DNA of 21,547 bases from an uncultured Clostridia bacterium (GTDB lineage: Bacteria; Bacillota; Clostridia; Christensenellales; CAG-917). Positions 1-8,288 of this stretch are shown here, piece by piece (the stretch's first letter is position 1; every line of letters starts with the position of its first letter). The translations under genes and the position numbers were made by a program. The stretch lies in the NCBI GenBank assembly GCA_947629635.1, contig CANREO010000006.1, positions 1-21,547 of the forward strand, given 5' to 3'. The notes under the pieces were generated by a model that made no database searches, was not told the DNA's origin, and saw only the letters and a program-made list of their open reading frames with translations.

Positions 1-249
1 GAATCCCGTCGGGAACGCCAATCCCGGCCTATGTCGAACCGCATAGTCCGGTTTTTCTTTCGGATTCGAACCGCTGCGATTTTACTCGTAAAATCGCACG
101 CAAACTCCGTTTGCCATGACCCACGGTCATGCTGCACGCGATTGAGCCGCTGGCTAACAATCGCTGTTCGACGAATCCCGTCGGGAACGCCAATCCCGGC
201 CTATGTCGAACCGCATAGTCCGGTTTTTCTTTCGGATTCGAACCGCTGC
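1..249. repeat. Palindrome-rich direct repeat, two 77-bp copies
   Basis: Bases 1-77 and 173-249 are identical, giving a period of 172 bp. The 95 bp between them are packed with inverted repeats: 76-97 (10-bp arms, 2-nt loop), 100-114 (6-bp arms), 115-131 (7-bp arms, 3-nt loop) and about 139-164 (a nested stem with an AGCC/GGCT core). The repeat itself carries short palindromes, including TTCGAA. The window begins exactly at the start of one copy, so the array may continue to the left. The right copy runs directly into the broken toxin gene, which suggests insertion or recombination there. No transposase or integrase is visible. Possible explanations are a REP-like palindromic element, the remnant of a mobile cassette, or a non-coding RNA element; the sequence does not decide between them. 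Confidence 0.75.
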
Positions 250-490
250 ACAACGGCTATGACGTCATTCATCCCAACTGTCGGTGTCAATTTGTGCCTT
301 ACTTCGAGAAGTTCCACCTGGGGAATTCAGAATAAATCCTAAATCCGGGATATGGTATAATCAAGAGATCGTGACGACGGATAGCATTGTTGGTTATTCT
401 CAAAACTATGATGGTGAATGGGTGGTCACAAAAGCAGTTAAGATACATTATTCGAAGTATGGAACTCACGTCGTTCCGACAATTATATAG
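250..490 (+). pseudogene. Broken 3' end of a phage-head/MuF-type toxin gene with an Ntox50-like C-terminus
   Basis: Two reading frames each encode part of one recognisable protein. Frame one (about 250-332, stop TAA at 333) contains HPNCRCQFVPY, the cysteine/histidine motif near the end of the SPP1 gp7/Mu gpF minor-head domain. The other frame (about 321-490, stop TAG) contains GYSQNYDGEW and IHYSKYGTHVVP, which resembles the end of the polymorphic toxin type 50 domain, a predicted nuclease found at the C-terminus of MuF-like proteins in Bacillota. No start codon with a ribosome site precedes either part, and the upstream sequence is the repeat. The frames switch around 316-325, where the N-terminal half of the toxin domain would be expected, so a deletion with a frame change is the likely cause. 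The family assignments are from memory of the motifs. The fragment is not expected to make a working toxin. Confidence 0.6.
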
Positions 491-501
491 GAGGTAAAAC
501 C

Positions 502-723
502 ATGACAGACAGAGAATTGTTGTTTTTTCTGAGAAAAGATATCGAAGTCACGCTTAAAAGTGGCACAAAATTTGTTGGTCATGCGTGGAACTTCGAATGG
601 GGAGATGATGACGAATATGAGTCGGCGTTAGGAATATATAGAGATTTCCATGATTGGGACTATGTCGAAATTTCTCCCAGCGAAGTTGATTCTATCAAAG
701 TAATAGAGCGTCCCAAAAAGTAA
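502..723 (+). CDS. Small acidic protein, probable immunity protein of the broken toxin
   Basis: A 73-residue protein starting at ATG 502 after a strong ribosome site (AGGAGG, 490-495). It begins 11 bp after the stop of the toxin fragment and is followed by a terminator, which is the usual place and size for an immunity gene. It is acidic, with a GDDDEYES stretch, and has no signal peptide or membrane segment. The pattern of a short beta-strand (IEVTLKSGTKFVGHAW), an acidic loop and a closing strand with SEVDSIKVIE recalls LSm-like small barrel proteins of Bacillota; that is an impression, not an established match. The immunity role is inferred from position only. Unlike the toxin, this gene is intact, as expected for an orphan immunity gene kept after its toxin is lost or used against related toxins. 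Confidence 0.65.
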   Translation: MTDRELLFFLRKDIEVTLKSGTKFVGHAWNFEWGDDDEYESALGIYRDFHDWDYVEISPSEVDSIKVIERPKK

Positions 724-750
724 ACAATTAAAATCCCAATAATAAAAACA

Positions 751-776
751 GAGCGGTAGAAATACTGCTCTTTTTT
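751..776 (+). terminator. Rho-independent terminator after the immunity-like gene
   Basis: An 8-bp stem (GAGCGGTA/TACTGCTC with one G-T pair) and a GAAA loop at 751-770 are followed directly by six T. It lies 28 bp after the stop codon at 723. Confidence 0.85.
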
Positions 777-800
777 ATACCCAAAATTGCCGCGCAGGAG

Positions 801-876
801 GCACATAAACCCTGCGAGCTGTCCACGGGGGACACATAAAACCCGTAAAAATTTGTGCGGCGACACACATAATCCT
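801..876. repeat. Three short imperfect repeats around CACATAA
   Basis: CACATAA occurs at 802, 833 and 866, each followed by A/T and CC and, in the first two, preceded by a G-rich stretch. The spacing is 31 and 33 bp, about three helical turns. On the - strand the core reads GG(G)TTTTATGTGT. The copies sit in the gap between two terminators, outside any supported gene. Three copies with about 15 bp between them do not make a CRISPR array. Possible roles are a protein-binding cluster or relic sequence. Confidence 0.4.
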
Positions 877-903
877 TTTTCGAGCACTTTGAGACAAAAA
901 TAA

Positions 904-923
904 GAGGCGGTTTGCACCGCCTC
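904..923 (-). terminator. Rho-independent terminator after the sialyltransferase-like gene
   Basis: A perfect 8-bp stem, GAGGCGGT/ACCGCCTC, with a 4-nt loop, followed on the - strand by TTATTTTT. It starts five bases beyond the stop codon of the gene ending at 928. Confidence 0.75.
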
Positions 924-927
924 TCTA

Positions 928-2597
928 TCACAATGTCACCTCTGTAAAACTGCTGCCTTGCGTTTTATAATACTTTATTTGGTCTTTCTGCGCGTCGTAG
1001 ATTGCAAATTCATATTTGCTTGTATCTTTAACTTCGATTACAAAAGCGTGATCGTTTGCGAACGATTTGTATTTATCATCCTGTGCTTCCGCTTTGAAAA
1101 TCGCAAAATCCACTTTATCGGCATAAACGCTTGACACGCCGTTCAACTTGGTATTAAATATGCCTCCCACCTGTTCGTCTCTCAACGACTCAAAAGTTGT
1201 AGAACTGTAGCCGGACGTAACTATATCCGGGTTAAAGAAGAAGATCAACTCTGCTGCAATAGAAGATTCCACATCGATCAGTCCGAGTTTCTCTCTGTTT
1301 TCGAGTCTTTCGGGATATTGTGCCACGGGATAGCCGGGATGCCCCTTATAATAGTAGACATATCCATCGCCGTAAAAAGCCATCGTAGCTTTCACATAAG
1401 CGTCAAAATCCGCCTCTCCTGTCGGGCTTGTGCCCAATATTACCATAACTTTTTTATTTTCTTTTTGGGCCTTCTCAAACATGTCGTCGCTGAATTTATA
1501 TAGCTTCTTCAACGCGGCTTGCTCGTCGGAAGAAAGCGCCGTCAAAAGCGAATTCAAATTTACGTTGGTTATTTTGCCGCTATCCTTCAATTGTATTATT
1601 TCGCTTTGTACGACATTGGGTTGAGCTTCCGCGCCGGGCAGGGAAATCCAATCTCTTAAGAGCCACAATTTTACGTTTGGCTCTTCTTTAAGCATGCAAA
1701 GGACATAATCGGAAATACGATGGGGCAAATTGTATTTTCTGCCATCTTTAACAGCTGCGACGTAATCTTTGTACTGACTTGAGAGTTCGGCGTATTTTGC
1801 ATTAAATGTTTCGGGATCGGAAAAGTTGTTTGCGAATGAAGACGCCGACGCCGTGCCGTCCGTCAGAAGCGTGACATCATATTTATCTTTAGGCAAATTT
1901 ATTCCGTAAGTCGTATCGATCCAGCCGCTCGGCCAAAAATCATTGAAATAAAAATGAAATTGCGATTCGGGATGAATGGCATACAATTCCTTCACCCACT
2001 TGGCGGTATTGCCATACATCAAGCCGCCGTCCGCAATATCGGAAATTTGCGCATTGGGGATCAAATAGACATTGTCGGGCATCTCGGCATAGTCCCATGC
2101 GGCCCCTCTTTGCAACCATACGAATGTAGGAATAGTATAATTTTGGGAAATCTCTTTCAATTTTAAGGTAAATATGCTTACCGGAGCCGTTGCAATCAGC
2201 GGAGCTATAACATATTCATCCGCATATTTGTCATACTCTATCTCTTTTGTGGATGACGCTGATTTGAAATGCGCCGTTACCTTAATTTTGTTTTTGCCAT
2301 AATATCCGATCACATCGTAATAGCCTTTGGCAATATCGGCGCCGTTTACGATCGTATAACTGTTTGCGTCTTCAGATGCGACCGACACCTGAATTTCCAC
2401 CTTATCGGGATGGCAGGAAGTGTTCCACTTTATTCTTAAGCCATTAAGTACCCCCCCCCTGCATTTTCTGCTGTTACGCTGTTGAGTTCGATATGCGGTC
2501 TGTCGATCAAAAATACGCAAAGTAAAACGACCATGAGCACTATCAACACTAAGCCTATGCTTATCAGCGATATTGCGATCTTTTTATTTTTTGTCAT
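928..2597 (-). CDS. Membrane-anchored sialyltransferase-like protein, frame broken at a G9 tract
   Basis: The real start is ATG 2597, just after an AGGAGG site. It encodes a basic N-terminus and one hydrophobic segment (about residues 7-31, ISLISIGLVLIVLMVVLL), a signal anchor placing the body outside the cell. At 2451-2459 there are nine consecutive G on the coding strand; in this frame translation stops a few codons later. The body, which reads open from 2520 to 928, is in another frame, and ten or seven G would join the two into a protein of about 556 residues. After a short beta-rich region the body carries features of GT80/GT52-type sialyltransferases: an Asp-Gly motif (TDGTAS, near 1841-1870), YYKGHPGYP (near 1330-1350) and a Ser-Ser motif in GYSSTTFESL (near 1183-1212). 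The family call rests on these motifs and their spacing. The natural acceptor cannot be told. It is the only gene between its own promoter and terminator. The tract may be a phase switch now off, a fixed mutation, or a sequencing error. Confidence 0.6.
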
Positions 2598-2641
2598 ACT
2601 TCCTCCTAACAAATATTTGTTTGCCGTTGATCGGCTTTTAA

Positions 2642-2670
2642 ATTATATCATTTTCTTTTTTTCAAGTCAA
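2642..2670 (-). promoter_or_regulatory. Sigma-A promoter of the sialyltransferase-like gene, with a palindrome in the leader
   Basis: On the - strand, TTGACT (2670-2665) and TATAAT (2647-2642) are separated by 17 bp. The leader that follows contains a small stem (GCCG/CGGC, 2623-2635) and a perfect 14-bp palindrome (AACAAATATTTGTT, 2608-2621) just upstream of the AGGAGG site, a possible operator or a structure limiting ribosome access. Confidence 0.75.
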
Positions 2671-2869
2671 TCATATACTCATGACCCCACATGCAATTAT
2701 CGTCATCCGAATTTGGCACAAAATAATTCGGCGATCTTTAAAAAACTCGTCATATTAAACGAAGTTTGAATAAATCGACATTCTAACCGCACAAATTTCA
2801 AAAACAAAAATTCTAAACCTGTAAAATCAAATAAAAAATGCAAAAAAATAAAAAATAATGGCCGATTTA

Positions 2870-2899
2870 TTGGACAAATGCAAATTATCATTATATAAT
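2870..2899 (+). promoter_or_regulatory. Promoter of the zinc-finger protein gene
   Basis: TTGGAC (2870-2875) and TATAAT (2894-2899) are separated by 18 bp, about 50 bp before the start at 2951. Between here and the divergent promoter at 2670 the DNA is AT-rich; the only structure seen is an inverted repeat CCGAATT/AATTCGG at about 2707-2731. Confidence 0.55.
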
Positions 2900-2950
2900 T
2901 ATTTAAAATTGATATGAATAGATTGCGGAATATCCGCAAAACGGAGATTT

Positions 2951-3580
2951 ATGGATAAACAAAAGTTGCAATATCAACTCGATATGAAAAAGTGGTATGA
3001 CAGCGAGTACAATCACCGCGACATGTGCGGCAGTTATGATTATTGCGCCTTCTGTGACAAACAGATGGCCCTTCCTTGCGCCACTGCTTTTGAAAAGATG
3101 AACGCCAAGCCCACCAGAGTGCCAAAGCGCCAACAACATAAAACGCACGTCGAAGAAAACGTTTCTCTCGGCAAAAAGTTCGATTTCAACAAAGTTATGG
3201 CCAAAAAAGCGGCAAGAAAGAGCCTTACTTTTGCGGAAAAATATGCGCTTTCAAGCGACATAGTGAAAGAAAGGTATGCAATTTTGCAAGCCGCGCTTCT
3301 GGATGTCCCCAAGGGCGCTCCGGCAATAAAGAGTCGCATAAGCAAGCAGTGCGACACTTATCGCCGTTCAGGCGAAATAGTGGCGAAAATCACTATTATC
3401 GGCACTTCATTGCGCATAAATCTCCCACTTGACCCCGACGATCCGCAATTCAACGACGGCAAAACACCCCACACCGACACAGGGCACAAAAAGGTGTACA
3501 CGATCGTCCCCTTCCAATTTAAGGTGAACAGCAAACTCGCATTAAAGCGCGCGCTGAGCCTCATCGAAAAAATCAAATGA
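2951..3580 (+). CDS. Unrecognised protein with an N-terminal four-cysteine cluster
   Basis: A 209-residue basic protein starting at ATG 2951 after a GGAG site. Cys26, Cys32, Cys35 and Cys43 form a likely zinc-binding cluster (C-x5-C-x2-C-x7-C). Residues 50-110 are basic and rich in Lys and Arg. The last 90 residues begin with KSRISKQCDTYR and continue with beta-strand-like stretches (IVAKITIIGTSLRINLPLDP, then PFQFKVNSKLALKRALSLI). I have an impression of a similar C-terminal domain in other Clostridia proteins of unknown function, including the R-I-S start and a 'lxLNPxD'-type stretch, but I cannot name a family. It has its own promoter and ends at a bidirectional terminator, so it is probably a single-gene unit. 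There is no signal peptide or membrane segment. A nucleic-acid-binding role is possible but unproven. Confidence 0.7.
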   Translation: MDKQKLQYQLDMKKWYDSEYNHRDMCGSYDYCAFCDKQMALPCATAFEKMNAKPTRVPKRQQHKTHVEENVSLGKKFDFNKVMAKKAARKSLTFAEKYALSSDIVKERYAILQAALLDVPKGAPAIKSRISKQCDTYRRSGEIVAKITIIGTSLRINLPLDPDDPQFNDGKTPHTDTGHKKVYTIVPFQFKVNSKLALKRALSLIEKIK

Positions 3581-3603
3581 TCGTTTTATTATAAAGATAT
3601 AAA

Positions 3604-3634
3604 AATGAGAGCGGCAAAACTTGCCGCTCTCATT
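3604..3634. terminator. Bidirectional terminator between the zinc-finger gene and lacZ
   Basis: A perfect 14-bp stem (AATGAGAGCGGCAA and its complement) with a 3-nt loop lies between two convergent genes. On the - strand it is followed by a T-rich stretch (the last stem bases plus TTTAT), so it serves lacZ well; on the + strand the tail is weaker. Confidence 0.8.
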
Positions 3635-3653
3635 ATATATTGTCATTCTGCAT

Positions 3654-6600
3654 TTATTTGATGATAAAACTGAATTCGTGATATCTGAACGGCAATATCT
3701 TGTATTGTTTTTTGGTGCATGCAAGCGCCGGGACGTCGCCACCGACTCCGCGTTGAGCGCCGTCAATGCAAACTTCTATGCACTCGCCGTGTTTAAGTCT
3801 GTTGGCATGCGTTGCTTCGTCAAGCTCCTCCTGCGTATAATCGTGTACTGAAAATTCGAAAGGCTTGTTTTCCGCCTCGAAGCGAAGCCCTCCCTCTCCG
3901 CCAACGCGCAGATATCTGGCGTCGCAATGATTTCCGTTGTCTTGAGGGACGAGATAGTCATGCTCGAAATCCGCGATCTTGCCGCTGTACTCGCCAAGTT
4001 TTGCCGCCGCTTTTCTGTCGCAATAGTTTTCATGCGGTCCTCTGCCGTAAAACTCGACGCTGTCCTCTGTCTTTAGTCCCATGCGGAAACCGAAGCGCGG
4101 CAAGCTGTACCAATCGTTCTTGCACTTCAAATAGACGCGCAATCCGTCCTCGCCCGCCTCGTATACGGTCTTGATCGAAGAGAATTGCGGCACGCATGTC
4201 CACTCTATTTCCACAGAGGTGTCCTTGCAAACCATATTTGATTTGACAAGCCTTGCAGAACTTATTTTGAAGAATTTTTTCCCGAACAAACTCTGCACAA
4301 ATCCGGGCGGAGAAATGTCATTGTCTATCTGTGCGCGCCAGAAGTTCGGCCGTATGGGGGCGGAAAGTTTTTCCTCCCCTCCGATTTTTATAGATGTAAC
4401 AAATCCGTTGTTTTTGTCAACGATAGCAGTGAGCGCGCCGCATTCCATCACTATTGCGCCGTCCTCGTCAAACACCGCTTTCCCCTCGGCTTTGGCAAAA
4501 TGCTTTGGTTCGAAGCCTCTTATTTCGAATTGTTCCTCGGCAAGCACATGCCCCTCTTCATATACGTCGAAAGGCTCTTTGACAAACGCGTAAACGTTTA
4601 ATTGCGTCTCGCCGTTTGTGCCCAATTGTATGGGAATATCTATTGATGCCGACTGCATTGGCGGCACCGACGGCATATCTTGCTCCACACTGTTGACGAC
4701 CCTGCCTGCCTCCAATGCCTCGAGTCTGAGTCCGAACTTGTTGAGATCGGTAAACAAATATTCGTTTACAATGACAAGTTTTCCGTCTCCATCCAAACGG
4801 AATTGTATCTGTTGATGAACTTTTTTCACCTCATAAAATGCCGGATTGGGGGTCCTGTCGGCACGCACTATGCCGTTGAATGCAAAAGTACCGTCGTTAG
4901 GCGTATCTTCCCAATCGCCGCCATAAGTATATTCGGGCAAACCGTTTTGGTCCATGCGCTTTATGCCTTGATCTGCAAAATCCCAAATATATCCGCCGCA
5001 CAGTCTGTCGTGCGCCTTGAAATGTTTCCAATAATCCGCAAAATTGCCCAAGCTGTTGCCCATGCAATGCGCGTATTCGCATTGTATAAATGGTTTGTCC
5101 TTATACATGCGCGGAGTAAGCAAATGACCGAGCGGAGCCCATAGCGCCATAGAATGGATGTGGCATTTGTTTTTGCCTATTTCCTCCATCTGTTCCTCTT
5201 TGGTGTACATCTCGCTCATTATGTCGGACACTTTTATATGCGCGTCCGGCTCATAGTGTATGGGACGAGTCGTATCAAGTTCCAACGCAGCTTCCTTTAT
5301 CGCGGCAAACGCTTTGCCGTTTCCGCTTTCGTTGCCCAGCGACTAGAACAGGATGCACGGGTGATTGCGATATGTGCTTACCATATTGCGCATACGCCAA
5401 CAACATTGCTCCGTCCAACGCTTGTCGGAACGCGGGACCTTAGTGGCGATGCCGTGCGTTTCCAAGTTGTTTTCGCTCATCACCATAATGCCGTATTTGT
5501 CGCACAACTCATAAAAATGACGGCTATTCGGATAATGGCTTGTGCGGATGCTGTTGACGTTGTTGCGCTTTAGCAACAAGATATCCGCTTCCGTATATTC
5601 TTTGGGCACGGCGTGTCCGAAATCGGGATGAAATTCGTGTCTGTTTACGCCGCGAATTTTAAGCTTTTGACCGTTGAACCTGATATACGGCTCTTTGCCG
5701 TCGATCGACGGCACTATATCGATCTTTCTGAACCCGAATTTCAACTCGCGCATGTCCATAAACTTCGAGGTCTTTCCGCGTTCTGCCGTTAGCGTGACCC
5801 TTAGCGTATAAAGATATGGATCTTCGCTGCTCCAAAGCCTTATATTTTCTACGGATTCCGAAATTTTTACGGGAAGCGTTTCGCCTTTGTCAAGTCCTAC
5901 TTGCGTAAATTCCGCCTTGCAAGCGACATTTCCGTCGGCGTCGAAAAGTTCTGCCACAATTTTTACGTCTTCCGTGACGTTGTCGCAAACATTTTTCACT
6001 TTGGCGTCTAAAAGCAATGTCGCGTTTTTCAGGTCATCGCCGAGTTCGGATCGAGCGTAAATATCTTCTATTCTTACGGGCGGCAACAATATGAGTGTGA
6101 CATCTCTGAACAATCCCGACAATCTCCACATGTCCTGATCCTCGAGATAGCTGCCCGTCGTGTAGCGGAAAACTACAATCTTCACCTCGTTTTCGCCATC
6201 TTTCAAAAATGAGGTTATGTCGTACTCTTGATAGTCGAAAGTGTCCTCGCTGTATCCGACGAAATTGTCGTTTATATATAATTCAGCACCGCTGTTGGCC
6301 GCAAAATTGATATGTACGCTGCCATCGTGTTTGGGGATAGAAAACTTGCGCATATAAACGCCGCAAGGATTTTCCGCCTCGTCGATGTGCGGCTTGGAAC
6401 AATGGCGAGAATCTATAGGCTTCGGGAAACGAATATTTGTATAAATGGGCTTGTCATAGCCTTTTAATTGCCAATTGGACGGCACGCTTATAGTATCCCA
6501 ATTTTCGGGTTGCAAATTCAAAAGCGTAGTCGACACATAAAATTTGAAGTTCCACTCGCCGTTTAAGGATATTGTCTTCGCCTCGCCCTTCTCATCCAAG

Positions 6601-6671
6601 GGGAAGCCGGCGCCGTGCTTCGGTTGTACATTCAGGCAATACACATCCGGATTATTGAAATAATGTTCCAT
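3654..6671 (-). pseudogene. lacZ: Beta-galactosidase (GH2, LacZ type) with one in-frame amber codon
   Basis: LacZ hydrolyses terminal beta-galactosides such as lactose. ATG 6671 is preferred because AAAGGTGGAG lies just upstream; a GTG at 6680 is inside that site. The N-terminal part has the sugar-binding and jelly-roll features of GH2 (LNGEWNFKF, VPSNWQ, PCGVYMRKF, EDQDMWRLSGLFRDV) and the barrel start (RGVNRHEFHPDFG, IRTSHYPN). The C-terminal part has the acid/base Glu in SLGNESG, the nucleophile Glu in QCEYAHCMGNS, and the Bgal small-chain domain. Between CILF and SLGNESG the codon at 5345-5343 is TAG. Family members have Trp there, so a single TGG-to-TAG change explains it; the frame is unchanged on both sides, and without the stop the protein would be about 1005 residues, the normal length. 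Read as is, the product ends before both catalytic residues. TAG ends other genes here, so recoding is unlikely. No signal peptide; the enzyme would be cytoplasmic. Confidence 0.85.
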
Positions 6672-6710
6672 ATTCTCCACCTTTATTTGTTTACTGCTTA
6701 TAACATATAT

Positions 6711-6739
6711 TTTATATCATAAATAATCGGAATTTTCAA
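6711..6739 (-). promoter_or_regulatory. Promoter of lacZ
   Basis: On the - strand, TTGAAA (6739-6734) and TATAAA (6716-6711) are separated by 17 bp, 40 bp upstream of the ATG at 6671. No clear operator is seen. The 80 bp further upstream, down to the stop of the zinc-ribbon gene at 6820, contain no convincing terminator, so some read-through from the upstream operon is possible. Confidence 0.6.
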
Positions 6740-6819
6740 TTGTTTATGTCTATTTATGTTTACGGAGCCACCGAGTTTTCGCTTCTGTCGAATTTTAAAA
6801 CGCGGCCCGAACGTTTTCA

Positions 6820-7533
6820 TCAGGTTTCCGCAACGTACAAAACGCGGCGACAGTTGGGGCACTCGGCGCAGTCTCCCGGGTTTCTCAACTTTGACTTTGT
6901 ATCGTTTGGCACTTCCATAAAACATCTGCCGCACTGGCTTTGCGAAGGATCAAACGCCACAAATGCGGGCATCTTTTTGGCGGCGCGCAAAGAGAGATAG
7001 ACATTCATAAACTGCGGAGGTATGTCTGCCTTGAGTTTTTCAAGTTCCGCTTTTATCTCCGTCACTTTGGGCTGATATTGCTTGACAAGCGCGTCATATT
7101 CCGCTTTGGCCGTCTTAAACACTTCGGTAGCCTTTACGCCCTGCTCCCATGTCTTCTTATATGCCCCCGAGATTTGGTCTATTCTGAGAGACGCCGCGAC
7201 CGTTTCCTTTTCAAGAGCTGCGATCTTTTCCGATATCGCTGTGACGAGTTTCAAATAATGCTCCGCCTCGGTGGTGTCCTGTACGCCGTCTATTATACCG
7301 TCAAATTCCGCAAGTTCCGCTTTGAGGGCGTCAAGTTTGTCCCTCAGCGCGGTATAGCCCGACAGCAACTCCGCCGCCTCGCTCTTTAGTTTGCCGATCA
7401 TATCCGTCGCCTGCTCGACCTTAGCTTTAGCAAGCGCGACGCGCTGCCTTTCTTCACTCTTCGAAACGGTGTTTTCAATGGCAATCAACTCTTGATCCAC
7501 TTTCTGATACTGCAAAATTTTATCGAGTTTCAT
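6820..7533 (-). CDS. Coiled-coil protein with C-terminal zinc ribbon (DUF164/zf-RING_7 family)
   Basis: A 237-residue protein: a long, charged alpha-helical coiled coil (about residues 1-180) followed by a zinc ribbon with the pairs CGRC and CPNC, separated by about 23 residues. This layout is typical of the DUF164 family, often found next to nif3-type genes in many phyla; its precise role is unsettled, with proposals including nucleic-acid binding. Its ATG overlaps the stop of the nif3-like gene (ATGA), so the two are translationally coupled, and it is the last gene of the dnaG operon here. No signal peptide. Confidence 0.85.
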   Translation of the reverse strand: MKLDKILQYQKVDQELIAIENTVSKSEERQRVALAKAKVEQATDMIGKLKSEAAELLSGYTALRDKLDALKAELAEFDGIIDGVQDTTEAEHYLKLVTAISEKIAALEKETVAASLRIDQISGAYKKTWEQGVKATEVFKTAKAEYDALVKQYQPKVTEIKAELEKLKADIPPQFMNVYLSLRAAKKMPAFVAFDPSQSQCGRCFMEVPNDTKSKLRNPGDCAECPNCRRVLYVAET

Positions 7534-8285
7534 AAGTTCTCCAGCCTCCTGAATGGGCAGCTTTGCGCCGCCTTGATTATTTTTAAGCCCGTATCGGCCA
7601 ATGCCTCGCGCAAGACATCTTGCGCGATTATTTCACTGTAATAATGCGAAAATTCTATAAGCTTGAAGCCCCTCTCTACGGCCTCAATATATTGATTGTG
7701 TTTAAGTTCGCCCGTTATGAGGACGTCCGCTAGCGTCATTGCCCTCAAAAAGGCGCTTCCGCCGCTGCCTGTCACCACGTATGCTCGGCTAATGTGCGCT
7801 CCGGAGTCGCCCACGACGAGCACGGAGTCGTCGCCTAAAACATTCGCCGTCCTCTTTGCAAGCGCACCGAGAGTAGTTTCCGTATCGAAAACTGCTCCGC
7901 ATCCTTCTTCGTCAAGCCGTATATTTTTTCCGCCGAGCGCCTTTGCGAGAGTTGCGTTGAGTCCGTTTTGCGCCATATCGAGATTTGTGTGCATGGAGTA
8001 TACGCATATCCCGTTTTTGATAAGCGCGGCGATCATCTTGCCCCTTGCGTCTCTCGTGTCAATGCGCTCAAGCGCGTCCCAGATAAAAGGATGATGCGTG
8101 ACGATAAGCTCCGCGCCCTCTCTTATGGCGTCTTCCAGCGCTTCGGAGGTCAGATCCAATGCGACGCTTACAGTAGAACAATCTCTATCGGGATCCCCTA
8201 TCATCAGCCCCACTCTGTCCCACTCCTCTGCTGAAGTGGGCGGCGCAAACCGCTCCAATATCTCGATCACTTCTGATATTTTCAT
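7530..8285 (-). CDS. Nif3-like dinuclear metal-centre protein (YqfO family)
   Basis: A 251-residue protein of the Nif3/YbgI/YqfO family, which forms hexameric rings with a two-metal site per subunit. Metal-ligand motifs are present: THHPFIW (about residues 64-70), MHTNLDMAQNGLN (near residue 100), and the C-terminal GELKHNQYIEA and FSHYYSE. The length fits the short form without the central PII-like insertion of Bacillus YqfO. Databases often call it GTP cyclohydrolase 1 type 2 homologue, but the cellular function is not firmly known. It follows trmK after a 3-bp gap, as yqfO follows yqfN in Bacillus. Confidence 0.9.
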   Translation of the reverse strand: MKISEVIEILERFAPPTSAEEWDRVGLMIGDPDRDCSTVSVALDLTSEALEDAIREGAELIVTHHPFIWDALERIDTRDARGKMIAALIKNGICVYSMHTNLDMAQNGLNATLAKALGGKNIRLDEEGCGAVFDTETTLGALAKRTANVLGDDSVLVVGDSGAHISRAYVVTGSGGSAFLRAMTLADVLITGELKHNQYIEAVERGFKLIEFSHYYSEIIAQDVLREALADTGLKIIKAAQSCPFRRLENL

Positions 8286-8288
8286 ACT

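Noticed and set aside
60..77. tRNA gene on the - strand suggested by GGTTCGAATCC in the repeat
   Set aside because: Only the T-loop-like string is present. The stem is incomplete, and no anticodon arm, D arm or acceptor stem can be fitted; TTCGAA is simply a palindrome within the repeat.
801..876. CRISPR array
   Set aside because: Only three imperfect copies with about 15 bp between them, no constant repeat length and no cas genes.
728..931. Short - strand frames across 660-931
   Set aside because: They run across the two terminators and the CACATAA repeats, lack ribosome sites and encode low-quality sequence.
5343..5345. Genetic code with TAG read as an amino acid
   Set aside because: TAG ends the genes at 14798 and 14874 exactly where the proteins should end, and no other supported gene here has an internal TAG.
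6745..6819. Terminator after the zinc-ribbon gene
   Set aside because: Only a weak A/T-rich stem (AAAACG/CGTTTT) is present, with a long loop and a poor T tail, not enough for a call.
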